64,000 bases of DNA from Ophiura sarsii (GCA_035610835.1 CM069447.1:60023048-60087047); one strand, 5' to 3'; positions 1 to 13,047 are shown, counted from the first letter of the stretch. Notes: generated from the letters alone by a model not told the origin. Numbers and translations are program-made.

Positions 1-1139
1 TTACTGGTTTGTACCCCGGGAAGTCAGTGAACATATACCAAGCGGGTACACATGCGCGTCCAAGCACCTCTGAAATGGACCCTAAATGGCGTAAACCAGA
101 ACACTATTTTGATACCCCTAAATGGCGTAAGCCGTACCACATACAAACCCTACCCTAAATCAATAATGCACCCCTAAATGGCGTAATATATGCTCAAAAT
201 AATCTTAATTCATAGTCATTTGATATATGCATGATGTAGCGATTAAAGTAGGGAAATATTAAAAGAATTTTTTCAACATTTTGCATGTTTATTGAAAAAT
301 CACACATATACAACAATTAGTACCCCTACACGTCGATCTACCTGGACGCTGTAATGAATACCCTAAAGTGCGATTCCCACTAAAAAAAACCTCTTTCAGA
401 AAGAAGCGACGACGTCGTGTGGCGAAATCTGGACCCTTTTCAACGTTTTTTATGGACACGGAATCGCGGATACGTACACGCTTGGTATGTTCATTGACCC
501 CTCGCCCTGTCAGTGTCTCTCTCAAGGGCATGCTCAAAATTCAAATTTTCATCGGTACATCATGCCTTTCATCGGAACGACTATGTTTTGCCCCTACCAA
601 CCCGTTTCAAAAAGCTGGCTACGCTACTGATATTAAAAGGAAAAGTACTGCATTTCATGATCGGGAAGGGGAGAAGGACAATTCTCTTATTTTTGTTTTG
701 TCCTGATCAGGCCCTTAAACCAGGAATACTCTGCAATTCAGAGATGCGCCATACATCACTCTGGCGCAATGCAGTTATCTGACAGGTGGTGAACCCAGTG
801 GCGTGTGCAGGATACCCATGGTGGAGGTGTCAGGCTCAGTGGCAGCTGAAGCTCACACGTTGTTTGATTATATTGAAACAAAAATATCTGCCTAGCACAC
901 AGATATTTTCAGTTTTCAAAAATAAAAGTGCAGACAAATTTGCAATGTTAACACTCAAATGGTCAGGATGACATTATCATGACCCCTGTTTTCCTTTTAG
1001 GGGAAAGGGGGCCAGTGATTATTTGATTGGAGGGATATGACCCCCAGCTTGCACCCCGCCTATGGCCAGGCTCGATTCATTTTCCAAAATGACTTTGTAC
1101 CATTTTCCCAATTATCTGTACTCGAAAACATCGGCCCAA
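1..1139. other. Non-coding; three CCCCTAAATGGCGTAA motifs
   Basis: No supported gene. A 15-16 bp motif ending TAAATGGCGTAA occurs at about 80-94, 115-130 and 172-186. A GTGGCGTGTGCAGGATACC stretch near 798 resembles the GTGGCGTA-type module that recurs through the window. Open frames here match no family I recognise and overlap on both strands. Confidence 0.5.
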
Positions 1140-2311
1140 ATTAGTTTGAATATTTACATGATGACTCTGATCATAATTAAGGTATTAAATTAATATTAAA
1201 ATATGCATAGCAAAATATTCCTAGACATATGCGCTGGACAAATGGGAGCAATCATCTGCAATGCAACCAAATAAGCACAATTCAACTGAATTGATAGCCA
1301 AAGGTGCAGCCCCCCCCCCCCCCCCCCTCCCTCCCCCCAGTAGCATAACCAGGGGGAGCAAGGGGGAAAGTGTCCCCACCCCCTGAAAAAAATTGACCGG
1401 GAAATGAGACAAAAAGTGAAGGAAAGGGAAAGAAAAGGGACAGAAAGGAATACAGGCAAATTAGTGCAAGCTTGTCATTTACTCGACTCAAAAAGTTACA
1501 TGAAAAACCTGGCTACGCCACTGGGTTGAACTGGTGTTCACCGGGGGGGGGGGGGGGGGAATCCCCTTTGCCCCCATTGACAAGTGACTCTGGCTACGCT
1601 ACTGGCTGAATTTCATTTCGGTATTTTGACAGATTACAAATCAAAACCCAAACTCCATGATATATGTGCCATATAAATATAATGATTACTTTGGTGCCAT
1701 GTTTGTTTTCTTCATGAGTTGAGACTTTCTTGCTCTCTACCCTCAAAATTAAGGACGTAAATCTTTAGCCTAGTCACTGTATTATTATTACTTACAGTCA
1801 CATGCATTATTGTGATCTCTCTTTTTTGTCTGGCTAATGCAGTAAAAGTTGGATGGCTAAAAAGCTTCAACGGCAGTCATAGATTGCCACAGTTCCTGTT
1901 TTAACAAAAAGAAAAGAACAAGCAGATGTATCCATTCAAACAGTTAATGGTTTTGCAGATTGATATAAGTTTTATCTAGGATCATATTTAGGTCAAAGTT
2001 TCAGATCATTTCGAACACTGGATGAATTGAATATGGGTTTTGCAACCAAAAATCAAATTAATTGGTTCAAAAATCAATATATTTTTTTCGAAAATGGGAT
2101 CAATGTGAATGCTGTATGAGGCCATCATTTTATCGGTGTTCGAAATTATATGAAGTTATGACCCCCCGAAATGTATAGCCCACAATCATCAATAATAAAT
2201 TGCATGACACTTTCTGACAACTTCTAGTAACAGAACAGAACCATGTCACACCTTGCTTTCCTTGAGGGGTTTTGTGGTCTTCAAGAAAATTCTATGGCAT
2301 TTGGGAGACAG
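1140..2311. repeat. 1.17-kb tandem duplication, copy 1
   Basis: Copy 1 of a head-to-tail duplication with a period of about 1172 bp. It contains a poly-C run near 1311, a CCAGTAGCATAACCAGGGG module, and a poly-G run near 1543 preceded by CTGGCTACGCCACTGGG. It is nearly identical to copy 2 apart from homopolymer lengths and isolated substitutions, for example TTTCGAACACTGG here against TTTCTAACACTGG in copy 2. No coding sequence is supported. Confidence 0.95.
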
Positions 2312-3486
2312 ATTAGTTTGAATATTTACATGATGACTCTGATCATAATTAAGGTATTAAATTAATATTAAAATATGCATAGCAAAATATTCCTAGACAT
2401 ATGCGCTGGACAAATGGGAGCAATCATCTGCAATGCAACCAAATAAGCACAATTCAACTGAATTGATAGCCAAAGGTGCAGCCCCCCCCCCCCCCCCCCC
2501 CCCCTCCCTCCCCCCAGTAGCATAACCAGGGGGAGCAAGGGGGAAAGTGTCCCCACCCCCTGAAAAAAATTGACCGGGAAATGAGACAAAAAGTGAAGGA
2601 AAGGGAAAGAAAAGGGACAGAAAGGAATACAGGCAAATTAGTGCAAGCTTGTCATTTACTCGACTCAAAAAGTTACATGAAAAACCTGGCTACGCCACTG
2701 GGTTGAACTGGTGTTCACCGGGGGGGGGGGGGGGAATCCCCTTTGCCCCCATTGACAAGTGACTCTGGCTACGCTACTGGCTGAATTTCATTTCGGTATT
2801 TTGACAGATTACAAATCAAAACCCAAACTCCATGATATATGTGCCATATAAATATAATGATTACTTTGGTGCCATGTTTGTTTTCTTCATGAGTTGAGAC
2901 TTTCTTGCTCTCTACCCTCAAAATTAAGGACGTAAATCTTTAGCCTAGTCACTGTATTATTATTACTTACAGTCACATGCATTATTGTGATCTCTCTTTT
3001 TTGTCTGGCTAATGCAGTAAAAGTTGGATGGCTAAAAAGCTTCAACGGCAGTCATAGATTGCCACAGTTCCTGTTTTAACAAAAAGAAAAGAACAAGCAG
3101 ATGTATCCATTCAAACAGTTAATGGTTTTGCAGATTGATATAAGTTTTATCTAGGATCATATTTAGGTCAAAGTTTCAGATCATTTCTAACACTGGATGA
3201 ATTGAATATGGGTTTTGCAACCAAAAATCAAATTAATTGGTTCAAAAATCAATATATTTTTTTCGAAAATGGGATCAATGTGAATGCTGTATGAGGCCAT
3301 CATTTTATCGGTGTTCGAAATTATATGAAGTTATGACCCCCCGAAATTTATAGCCCACAATCATCAATAATAAATTGCATGACACTTTCTGACAACTTCT
3401 AGTAACAGAACAGAACCATGTCACACCTTGCTTTCCTTGAGGGGTTTTGTGGTCTTCAAGAAAATTCTATGGCATTTGGGAGACAG
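2312..3486. repeat. 1.17-kb tandem duplication, copy 2
   Basis: Second copy of the unit, directly abutting the first. Both copies end in TTTGGGAGACAG. Poly-C is longer and poly-G shorter than in copy 1, as expected of slippage. The near identity means either a recent duplication or an assembly artefact. Confidence 0.95.
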
Positions 3487-4892
3487 ATCATTCGCATTGC
3501 AACCTATACTGGATAGAATGAACTACAAAAATGTAGGCATATAGGGTTCAGCAGAATCCGTGAACACAGATTTCATGGCGTAATTCACGGATTTCATAAT
3601 TGATCATGGATTTGGGAAATTGTACTGTAAAATCTCGGAAATGCTATTTCAGACTTCAGTTTCAGTTTTATTTGATAATAAGAATCACAAATTATCCGAA
3701 TTGAGGCTTTTTAAGAACTACACTGTGTGATTTTTGGTATATCGCCCTTTCCTTGTTTTTTTTCCTCACATTTTTATTCTGGATAATTTAACACTTATTT
3801 ATTTACTTATGTCCCTTGAGTAATAGATATTTGTAATTGAGTGCCTAAAAATATGAACGTGCGGATTTCACGTGTCATTTCCCACGGTTTGATCTCGGTT
3901 TTGCTCAAAGTCACACTAATCACGGATTTTACACAAACTGCTCACGGTTTTTGCCTTAAAAAATCTAAGATTCTGCCGAACCCTACCTATAAATATCAAT
4001 GGCGCGCCATTTCAACGTAACATATCAATGGCGCGTCATTTCAACGTAAGAAGGGCACATTCATGATTTTGTAAAGTACTTTATTTATAGGCTGGCATTT
4101 AAAATCAAAATATAGAATGTTTACATTGACTTGAAACCATTAATTTTTTCCCCAACCAGCTACATGTAGTGGGACGTCACAGTAAAAGTTACTTTACCAA
4201 CCCGAATGCAGGCTTATAACAACATAAACACCAGTATTACATCACAACATACCTTCATTATTAACCATTGTTATGGTACGGCCTCAAGTTTAATGTTGGC
4301 CACAAATACCACACAACAAAAATAAAGGCCTTGTTTTTTTCTGATGTTCCTTAATATTGTCATCATAGTCCAAGTACATGTATGAGAATGAGATACATGC
4401 AGATTCCCTGAAAAGATATAAAGTAAGAAAAAATATGGTGATTAATAATTAGCTTTGATTGAAAATAATTTATTTCAAGGTTATAATAGAATCTTTGAAA
4501 GATACCAGCCCAACGCCTAACATTTAATACCTTCTGCCGGGTCAGAAATTCGAGAAGAATCCGCTAATCCATTCTCGCAAAGACGGAAAAGTTGCGAGAA
4601 TCCATGTTGATTCTCGTAGATCTTTCTAACACCACTATTTGAATGAAGGAGAATCCATATCCTTACAAGAATCTAAATGGATTCTCGATCGCCACCTTTG
4701 ACGAACATCTAACCCTGGGCTGGCATTAGATATCCACAGGCATTTGATACCCAAGGCAGGCCCATCCCCCTCTCAAAATTTTGTGAGATGACTAAAATAA
4801 ATTGAGGGGCAACCTTTTACAAATTTTTTTGTACCAATAATGTACCTTTTCCAAAAAATATGCCCCCCTAAAAATTCCTGCTTACGGGCCTG
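3487..4892. other. Non-coding; short doublet and GAGAATCC cluster
   Basis: No gene supported. A 29-bp unit with ATCAATGGCGCG is repeated at 3992-4020 and 4021-4049. Between about 4547 and 4700 the word GAGAATCC and its complement GGATTCTC occur repeatedly in both orientations, so the stretch can fold back on itself. Confidence 0.5.
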
Positions 4893-5028
4893 CCCGCAGG
4901 CATTTCATACCCGCAGGCATTCCATACCCGCAGGCATTTCATACCCGCAGGCATTTCATACCCGCAGGCATTTCATACACGGAGGCATTCCATACCCGCA
5001 GGCATTTCATACACACAGGCATTTCATA
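4893..5028. repeat. 17-bp minisatellite, block 1
   Basis: Eight tandem copies of a 17-bp unit of the form CCCGCAGGCATTTCATA with single-base variants such as CACGGAGGCATTCCATA. It reads through as an open frame, but the coding appearance comes only from the repeat unit. Confidence 0.95.
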
Positions 5029-5029
5029 C

Positions 5030-5470
5030 CTGCAGGCAGGGATAGCACTGGATCAAAAATGTGAGAGGTCCCATGAAATTTTTTGGGACCCCGTAGGACT
5101 TCAAAAAACAAATTTAAGGGGTCCTTCAAGAAAATGAGAGGTCCCGAAGTATGGGTATTTGAAAATGGACGAAACTGGTTTAGGAAAATTAGAGGCCACA
5201 CTATGAGTCGATGACTTATGGTTTGGTTAGTTAGGGGTCGACGGGTATGATCGATGATGAGGACAGTTTTATTGAATTTATATTGTGAGCAAAGGATGGA
5301 TATGTAATTTACAGAATTTCTTACGGTTTCCATTTCCATACATCGTCAAATGTGAGGGGTCCCTTAAATTTTGATCGGGACCCGCAAGGCTTTCCAATTT
5401 GAAATCTGACGCGTCACTATTCGAAAGTGAGAGGTCTAGGACGCGCAGACGCGTCATAATGCGACCCTTG
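5030..5470. repeat. Dispersed element inserted in the minisatellite
   Basis: Separates minisatellite blocks 1 and 2. It begins GGGATAGCACTGGATCAAAAA and carries repeated short motifs (GAGAGGTCCC, GGGACCC). A shorter diverged copy lies in inverted orientation at about 20195-20345 and shares the AAAGGATGGATATGTAA and GATAGCACTGGAT ends. A mobile repeat of unknown class. Confidence 0.75.
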
Positions 5471-5555
5471 CCTGCAGGCATTTCATACCCGCAGGCATTC
5501 CATACCCGCAAGCATTTCATACCCGCAGGCAATAAATAAACGCAGGCATTAAATG
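5471..5555. repeat. 17-bp minisatellite, block 2
   Basis: About five further copies of the same 17-bp unit, increasingly diverged towards AACGCAGGCATTAAATG. Confidence 0.9.
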
Positions 5556-5829
5556 AAATTCCTGAAATTCCAAGGGTCCAAAAACATAGGATAAGTTAGC
5601 GTTACATTTGAATAAGAGACTTTGCATCTAATCATCATGTTGCAGGCTGTAATTCTGTAATTGTCATAAAACATCTCTTATCAGCAACATCTTCCATGTA
5701 GAGAAATGCACACAATTTTCTGTATTTAATTTGTGTGGATTCGGATCAAGGACCCCTATGATAGAAGAGTCAAGGGTCCTCACCATTTGTTTAGGGTTTT
5801 TGATCACAGCAGGACCCTACTTATTTCGA

Positions 5830-5886
5830 GGCCTGCCTGCAGGCATTAAATAACCACAGGCATCCATTAAATAACCACAGGCACAT
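5830..5886. repeat. Minisatellite relict, block 3
   Basis: Three degenerate units (GCAGGCATTAAATAACCA type) continue the same family 275 bp further on. Confidence 0.7.
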
Positions 5887-5887
5887 T

Positions 5888-6015
5888 AAGGCGACAAAAA
5901 ACACACCCTGTTTTACGGGCGGACGGACCTGTAAAGTAGGGTCAGTCGGTCAGGTTTTTTCCCCTTAAAATGTCACCAAAATCTGCAAAAAATCAGGATT
6001 TGTAAATTAAGATTT
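5888..6015. mobile_element. MITE end related to 51893-52165
   Basis: GACAAAAAACAC followed by CCTGTTTTACGGGCGGAC, then TTAAAATGTCACCAAAATCTG. The same order of words occurs, reverse-complemented, at the right end of the 51893-52165 element. Probably one terminal part of a miniature inverted-repeat element; the matching second end near 6110 is weak. Confidence 0.5.
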
Positions 6016-7014
6016 GTGAAAAAAAATGTACGGCCAAACATATCGGTTGATTTTACATAAATTTAGAATATCTTCAAAAAAAATCCGAATATCACAAAAT
6101 CTGGGCTGGTCAGGCACCTAAAACGGTGTAGTGTTACATGTAACTGCAAGCAATACATATCCACAGGCATGCATTAAATTCAATTAGTAAGCAACCATGG
6201 GGCATTTTGCCGCATTCACATGCATGCAGTATAAAAATGAACAATTCAAAACAGTCACAGTGGCATATCCAGGAGGGAATAGGATGAAATGGAAAATTTA
6301 CAATTTTATCAAAAGTTTTGCTAGAATCCTTGCAAAAGATGGATTCAGCATCTCAATTCAGGTGTTTTGCATTATTGCGTGGATGGATTATTGGGATACT
6401 CCTCAAATTTCTGATGTTGTTTATTCATTTGCTTTATTCAACTTTATAACTACATACGTATAATTTGTATTAGGGTCATTCCATGTTAAATCAACAAATG
6501 AGTTGGTTGGTCACCCTCTCAGATTTGGCTGAAAATCCTATTTCCATGTTTTAGGGGGGTGTAAAAATAAAATAAAATCCTATTTCCGTGTTTTAGGGGG
6601 TGCCCTCCTCACCCAGTAGAACTAGACCTTCACTCTCTCAGTATTCTCTCTCTGTATTCGGAGGGATTTCACATGATCGTTCTACAGGGTCTTGATTGAA
6701 ATACCTAACGCCCCACCCCTCATTTCTTGGTGTTTCTTGTAAATTTGGCAAATTTGCCCAGTTAACCAATATGTGAAGCAAAAGTTTGACTAATTTTATT
6801 CAGAGAAGTGCAAAAATATTGATTAAAACATCCGAACATCCGCGACCTCAACTCATACTTACATTCCATAGCTTTACCACAGAGCTATGAATACAGATAC
6901 AGACCTGGGATACTTGAAGTACGGTAGTCGTTTACAACACTATCATGTTAATATTGTTGGTGTTACGTTAACTTATAGCCTAGCCTATAGTTATACTTTA
7001 CATGTAGGCCATAT
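6016..7014. other. Non-coding, no recognised element
   Basis: No gene supported. A short direct repeat around 6535-6605 (AATCCTATTTCC then GTTTTAGGGGG, twice, separated by AAAATAAAATA) is the only clear structure. An 88-codon open frame at 6197-6463 matches nothing I recognise. Confidence 0.4.
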
Positions 7015-7447
7015 TCTATTTGGATTCCTTTGGACAGTGATGTAACTTAACAGGTGCAGCTTTGACCCACACGTAGTACATATGTTCTGACGTCTTTCAA
7101 CGCTCGTGTGTTATAAACGCCAGCGCCTGGAGTAGGCGTGCACGTTATGTGATGCAATTGGTAGAATAGTAAGTATCATAGGCAAGGGCGGACTTGATTT
7201 ATTTTTAGCAAATTTGCTTGGCAACTAGTGTTTCATAAGCAAAACATTCTATGCACGCACTCAACGCTGAGCGTTACGCACTTGATTCGCAGTAGTCGCA
7301 ATGTGCGGTTGCCTTAATTCTGCGCAATTTGTTTTCACCAGCATTTTATTATTTTCACCGGCATGACGTAGGTCCGCCCCGACCAACTATTATACTGCTT
7401 ACATCACTGTCTCGTGATAGCCAAATAAACAGTGATCCAAATAGACT
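7015..7447. mobile_element. Palindromic MITE related to 33031-33225
   Basis: Ends are inverted copies containing ACAGTGATGTAA and CTATTTGGAT. Internal words (GCTTTGACCCACACGT, CAACGCTCGTGT, GTTATGTGATGCAATTGGTAG) match the compact element at 33031-33225, but this copy is longer because of an internal insertion. Confidence 0.7.
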
Positions 7448-8351
7448 ATAACTTAGTAAGTACTACGCCCTATCATGACATTGTCATCCTAGGGCAGGCT
7501 AGTATAGTATTGGCATTCATAATCAATGGACTTGCATTTGCAATGTTTGCAAATTGTCATACAAATTGTAATGTAATTGTTACCAAATTTTAAATTAAAT
7601 AAGCTTATTTATATCAAATTGAAGCCCGATCTGTTGATTATGTATGTCAGATCTTCTTTGTCTGATTCGAATTTGAAGCCAATCTTCCCATATAATACCA
7701 TTACTATTATTAAACTCCCTGATAATACTACTTACGGTATTCATGGTATTATCATAACATCTCTCGATAAAGTCCGCATCGCTCACATTCATAACGCCAA
7801 ACACACGCGATGATGCCAAGAAACTGGATACGAGCTGTCTTTAGAAAAGAATTACACAGTGTATACGGTTGAAACTTGCAACATTTTGCGCCCAAAGATA
7901 CTATCCCTGGAAGATAGCATTCTTGCTCAATACACCGGTAAAGTCGGTCTTTGCCATGTCCCAGGTCCCTTGGGGCCAAGGTTGCAATTGATAAGTGCAT
8001 TACTACCATTTGAGTGAATTTGGTAAAACAGGCATTTATGGTAAGTTGCACTAGACCAATACCATAGATTTAATTTGACTATTGACAACACAATAAGCAA
8101 TAAATTGTAATTCATTTCAATGCAAAACAACCTGTTATACGGGCACTATGACCAACCCATCTCTTTTTGAATTAATAAAAACCACCTGACCGACAAACCC
8201 TACCTGTAGTCTGTTTCCTGTAGAGCAGGGTTTCTTTCATCACTTACAATCACATACATTTCTTTGTAAAAATGGAATAAAAAGCTGTCTAAGATCAAAG
8301 CAAAATATGAATGCTGTGTGATTTATTTTGGACAATGTATTGTACACTATC
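7448..8351. other. Non-coding
   Basis: No gene or repeat boundary recognised. Open frames on the minus strand (7752-8130) overlap each other and match no family. Confidence 0.4.
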
Positions 8352-8604
8352 TACAGGGAGAGTAAAAAAAGTGTACTCAACTTTGGGATTTCATATCTTG
8401 ATAAAATCTGTGCACAAATTTCACAGACTTTTAACCTGAGTATAATAGGTATATTAGTCTCAGCTTTTAACTGAGACAGACCGAGGATCTCATTAGCTTT
8501 CTAAAGAATTTTAATTGGTTGAAATTGGTTGCATTTATGTATTCTGATAATACATATTTTTACCAATTATTTAACTATGAGTACACTTTTTTGACTCGCC
8601 CTAT
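8352..8604. mobile_element. TA-flanked MITE (CAGGGAGAGTAAAAAAAGTG)
   Basis: Inverted ends of about 27 bp: CAGGGAGAGTAAAAAAAGTG on the left, and on the right the complement of a variant reading GGGCGAGTCAAAAAAGTGTA. TA dinucleotides at both edges fit a Tc1/mariner-type non-autonomous element of 253 bp. Confidence 0.75.
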
Positions 8605-9218
8605 ATTGCAGAAAGGTAAGAAAATGGCCTTGCAATGAAGTTGGAATAGTTATGTTATTAAATTAAATTTAATGATGTTCATTCAATAACAAATGAAATG
8701 CAATTAAAAAGTAAAACTAACACTTGGGGTAAGATTCAGAGCTAACTTGGTTTATGGCCGTATTAGGCACAAAAAGAAGAAGTTTGTTTCCAGTAAGTCA
8801 TGCGCATTTTGTTTTGGAAACATGAATTTGCGAATTTCATTTTTTATTCACATTTTTGAAACAAAATCAAATAACTGTAGAAAAGATTACAAATTTAGGC
8901 ACGAACAATGAAAGATGGGAGACGGCACATCCATTGAGATAAAGACAGCCTATAGTCACCCTTCCGCGGAGCGTGTGCTGGGAGCATTTTTTGCTGACAT
9001 ATTATTTTCTCAATCAAAATCAACATGTTGCATGTATCTGGATCTATCAACAAAATTGCCTTCGGAAAGTCATCCCACCCCACTTCTCCCCCCTAAAAAA
9101 ATGGTTCTATCTTGTAATTTGGTTTTCAGACCACCTACCGGAAACTTTTTTTCTTCTTCTTCCTTACATGGCGATGGGTTTGTAGGGTAAACAACTCAAA
9201 CCTTGATTTTTAGTTATA
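8605..9218. other. Non-coding
   Basis: No supported gene. Short overlapping open frames on both strands at 8895-9190 have no recognisable domains. Confidence 0.4.
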
Positions 9219-9925
9219 CAGGGTGAGTCAAACAAGCTGCAATAGTGGAAAGAAGCCATTTTGTTTTCAAAACCAAAATGAATTTTAAAACCTTTTAAAC
9301 GTAGCAAGAATGACATATTTAATCCTAACATTGTGTGAAAAAAATGAAGTCTATCGCATTTTTTGTTTGTCTTTGGTGACCTTCTTTGGTGCACAACCAA
9401 ATTTACATGTTTGTCCACGAGCACAGTGATTTTCAATTGAAATGGCACACATTGCATTTTCATATTTTAATATCCCGCCAACACAAATGTGTAAAATGTC
9501 AATTTGTTATTACAATTTAGAACATTATAAGCATTTCATAGCATACATGTAGGTAGGGTAAATGTATTATGTTAGCACACATGTAACACTAGGAAAAGCC
9601 AAAATCCACAAAGTACCCCTTTCGGTCTACAACAGTCAACAACCATCCACACATGGCCCACAAGCCTCCACAAAACATGAAAATCAATCCACCTAGTGGA
9701 TTCATGGCTTTTACAAAATCAACAACCCTCCACAAACCTCAACACCCATCAACAAACGGTCAACAACCCCCCACACCCAGTCAACAAAGATCCACATAGA
9801 GAGTACAACAATAGTTTGACCTATTAGTAGCAGACACTAAGTAAGTACCCTGTCTGGGATGGTGGAACTTCTTTTGTTGCATGACTACTCCAAGCCTATT
9901 GGTAAATATTGATTGTGTCAGTAAA
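9219..9925. repeat. Left inverted arm
   Basis: Inverted homologue of 14018-14658. It includes the run of ATCAACA/ACAACCC words from 9600 to 9790 and ends near AATATTGATTGTGTCAG. Confidence 0.85.
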
Positions 9926-10444
9926 GTTTCTAGCCAGAAAATGTTTTTGCTGGGTTTAGTAAGATATTGGGCTACTTTGAAGATAAAGAATTTAGCAGTA
10001 AATATAAAACTGCACACTTGTACCATTTACATCAATGGCAGAGAAGATTTAGGCTACTTTTCAAAATTAATTTATTATTAGGCCATGTTCCTCATGTTTA
10101 GCTGTTTGAAAGCCCACTGGATCCTATATGCCATGCACCAGGCCTTAGGTCTGGTACTCTGGTGATCCGCATTTCAGTGTGATTATCCAAAGCACTTTAT
10201 TTTTAAAAAGTGAAATAAAAAACTTTGCAATGTTCTTTACCCTGTAGAAACATCATTTGATTGCAAAACAGTTCCAAAAATAAATAAGGTGGATAGTTAT
10301 GACTGAAATGAAAAAAAGAAAATTGAAGTGGACCCAAAAATGGAAGCGGGAGGGATGCTAAACAGGTTTTTTTTTTTTTACCTAATAATTATTATTTCTC
10401 TGCAACATTGCCCTATAGAAAATACACTTTTTGCACATTTGATT

Positions 10445-10651
10445 TTATTTGATTTTATTCAGCATTGTATTACCTTCTAAGAAGTATTGCACATGAAACA
10501 ATATATTACATTGTTGCACTGACATATTCTCAAGCTCGGTCCTGATTGTTGATGGCAAGTTGTTCCAGGCATATGCTGCCCTAACAAGAAACGTTCGCAT
10601 ACCTGAGTTAGACTTAAATGTTGGTACAACCAAAGTAGTACTAGTTGCCAT
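10445..10651 (-). pseudogene. 3' fragment of a non-LTR retrotransposon ORF
   Basis: The translated minus strand contains GMRTFLVRAAYAWNNLPSTI, the pattern (R-x-F-x-V-R-x-x-x-x-W-N-x-L-P) found at the C-terminus of reverse transcriptase polyproteins of CR1/Jockey/RTE-like LINEs. The stop is followed at once by an AATAAAATCA-type tail, as expected for a LINE 3' end with a short repeat. The rest of the element is missing (5' truncation). Family-level assignment only. Confidence 0.7.
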
Positions 10652-12411
10652 TGCTAGTCAATTTATGAGTACTTCTTAAATGGTTATTACAATTTATTGA
10701 CCTTTCAAGGTAGGAGCTAAAGGGTTAAAAAAAAGTATGCCCCCTCTAAAAGTAAAATTAGATTACTTTCAGAACTTCTGTTGACTGTTAGACTGTTAAA
10801 GCAAACTTTGATGGTTTTACATTTTTACAGGATGTCACCCTTACTGCTTTTATATTAAAGCCTAATCAATAGCCTAATGTATAACACCTCTTGATGGAAT
10901 TGTACCATGTCAAGTGCTTGTATTGTATGTGTGAAGTACTTTGGAGAGTATAACAAAAGAGCAATTTGTGTCATCAATTCCCACCCATCAATGTATTTAT
11001 AAGTTCTCAAGATTCACCCTGTTATATCAGGGAGGTATTGCATTTTTAATTGATTGCTTTGAATATTTTTTGGTTTGTATTGTGCTCAGGCGTTGTGCCT
11101 GATCATTTATTCTTGGTCGCTTCCTCAACTTGAAGTTATTGGGACATACACTTTCAGAACAGTGGCATCCGCCAACTTGGCGAATGCGTCCATACAATAC
11201 AATATGAAAAACAGAGGTAAATTTATATACAAACAATTTACAAAATTATAAATGGCAAAAATAATCATAGAGAGCTAATAATAGCAGTATGTGCAGCCCA
11301 TGCACGTTTCAAATATGACTTACAAAACGCATCAAATATTGGTAGTAAGGGAAAGGTTTCACTTACAGAGAGTTTCACCAGAAAATCCTAGCATAAAACA
11401 CATTTTGATAGTTAGATTGCTAGCAATAAATATAATGTACTCCAGAAAGGTTAAAGATTATGAGATAAGAGTTAAATCTCTAATTTACGATACTCATTGA
11501 CTCTAATGTCATTGAGAGCTGAACATAAAAATAAGAAGTGTTTAAGATCCTCTGTCTCTTTATTACAAAGAGGACAGAGGATATTTATATCTGCTTTCCA
11601 TGAATGAACGAACACAACTGTTAAGTGTCAAGGTAAATAGCTAGGTCAATCATGAGAAGTACTTATTATTGATTGCAATGATTGGTCTCAATTGCTTCTA
11701 TTGATACCAGATTGCCTTCTTTTGTTGAGCTCCCTGACACACTTCACACATGTATACAATAGGGTACTCTAGCACTGAAACATGATATCAGCAGAGATGG
11801 TGTAAATGTAGTCCTACAGTTGAAATATTAAAGTTAAAATGATGTTTTTTTAGTTTGTGAGATAATTATTGACTTAAATGTGTTATTAAAATAATTGAAA
11901 CTATTATGGCCCTCAATATTCAACCATGTATGATCAGGTATGAGTAAAGTTAAACTTTCACTCGGGATAAAACTACACAAATAATTTATTTAGTAATCAC
12001 ATTTTAATTTCTGTCATACAAAACTGCTGATATTTTACACGGAAATTTCCACATTAGACCAATTTTTTCTTCTATTTTTCTTTTTGTATAGTAAAATAGA
12101 AATGTTTAGCATGCCCTCACAGTAAAAAGTTTGGTCGACTGCCATTTCCTTATTTTCATAATATTGTTTTTTAATTTGGGATCTGATTTCAATTATTAAA
12201 CATGTCGTGTTTGAAAAGCAAAGTTTGTAGAACTTGAAATCAAACCTCATAGTCATAGTTTAATTTGTATAGATATTGGATGCACAATTCATATGTCTAC
12301 ATCATCAATAATTGAAATATGTAAAAAAGAAGGGAAAACAAATCATTTACTTTAGCACCAGTAATGCAATTTTAAAGATGATTTATCACATGATTATTCT
12401 GATACTATTTT

Positions 12412-12745
12412 TAACCAGTAGCAGCCAGGGGATGCAAGGGGGAGGGGGGGGGGGGGGGGGGGGGCGGCACTCCCTGAATTTAAAAAAAAATTGACCGGGA
12501 AAATCGAGAAGCAAAAGAAGGGAAAGAAAGGGAGAAGAGAATACAAAAAGGGAAGGTGTGGGAAAGGGAAGGGACAGAAAGGAAAAAGGAAGACAGGCAA
12601 ATTAGTTGGAAATTGCAGATTTTCATGACGGCGAATCAAAAAGTTACATGAAAAACCAGGCTACGCCACCGGGTCGAACTGGTGTAAACCGGGAAAAATA
12701 CCCTTTGCCTCCCCTGACAAGTGACCCTGGCCACACCACTGATCT
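12412..12745. repeat. Diverged copy of the poly-G/GCTACGCCAC module
   Basis: AACCAGTAGCAGCCAGGGG, a poly-G run at 12444-12464, TTGACCGGGAAA, GACAGGCAAATTAG and AGGCTACGCCACCGGG follow the same order as in the 1.17-kb tandem unit (1310-1600 and 2480-2780). A dispersed mobile repeat; the minus-strand frame of about 80 codons is a by-product. Confidence 0.85.
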
Positions 12746-13047
12746 TAACTCTTGGGCCCATCTTGGTTTACAGTTTTAGAAAGTTGCAGTCCATTTTGTC
12801 ATCATTATTTTATTGATTCAAGCCATTTCATGAGTTCTGTGTCTATGAACAAAAATAAATTAATAACAAAGGCTATCTGTGAGGACCTATATCATCCCAT
12901 GAATTGCACAGAGCATTCAAAATGAATCCTTGAAATTAAAGAATTTCAAGTATTTTGTAATTGCTTTATAACTTGATATTTGCATGTATAGTGCCAGTGA
13001 TCTCCTGCACCCAGAATTTAAACCATTTCATGACCATATAATAGAAT

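Noticed and set aside
1196..1491. Overlapping minus-strand frames with poly-Gly runs (also 2368-2668)
   Set aside because: They are translations of poly-C runs inside the tandem duplication; three frames are open at once and none has a domain.
4840..5064. 74-codon plus-strand frame with repeated AGISYPQAFHTR-type residues
   Set aside because: Produced by the 17-bp minisatellite. Because 17 is not a multiple of 3, the frame cycles through every reading and reflects the repeat only.
6197..6463. 88-codon plus-strand frame
   Set aside because: No recognised motif, no splice or conservation evidence, AT-rich context.
9781..10026. Minus-strand frame in the left inverted arm
   Set aside because: The inverted counterpart at about 14 kb does not keep the frame, so there is no selection on a protein.
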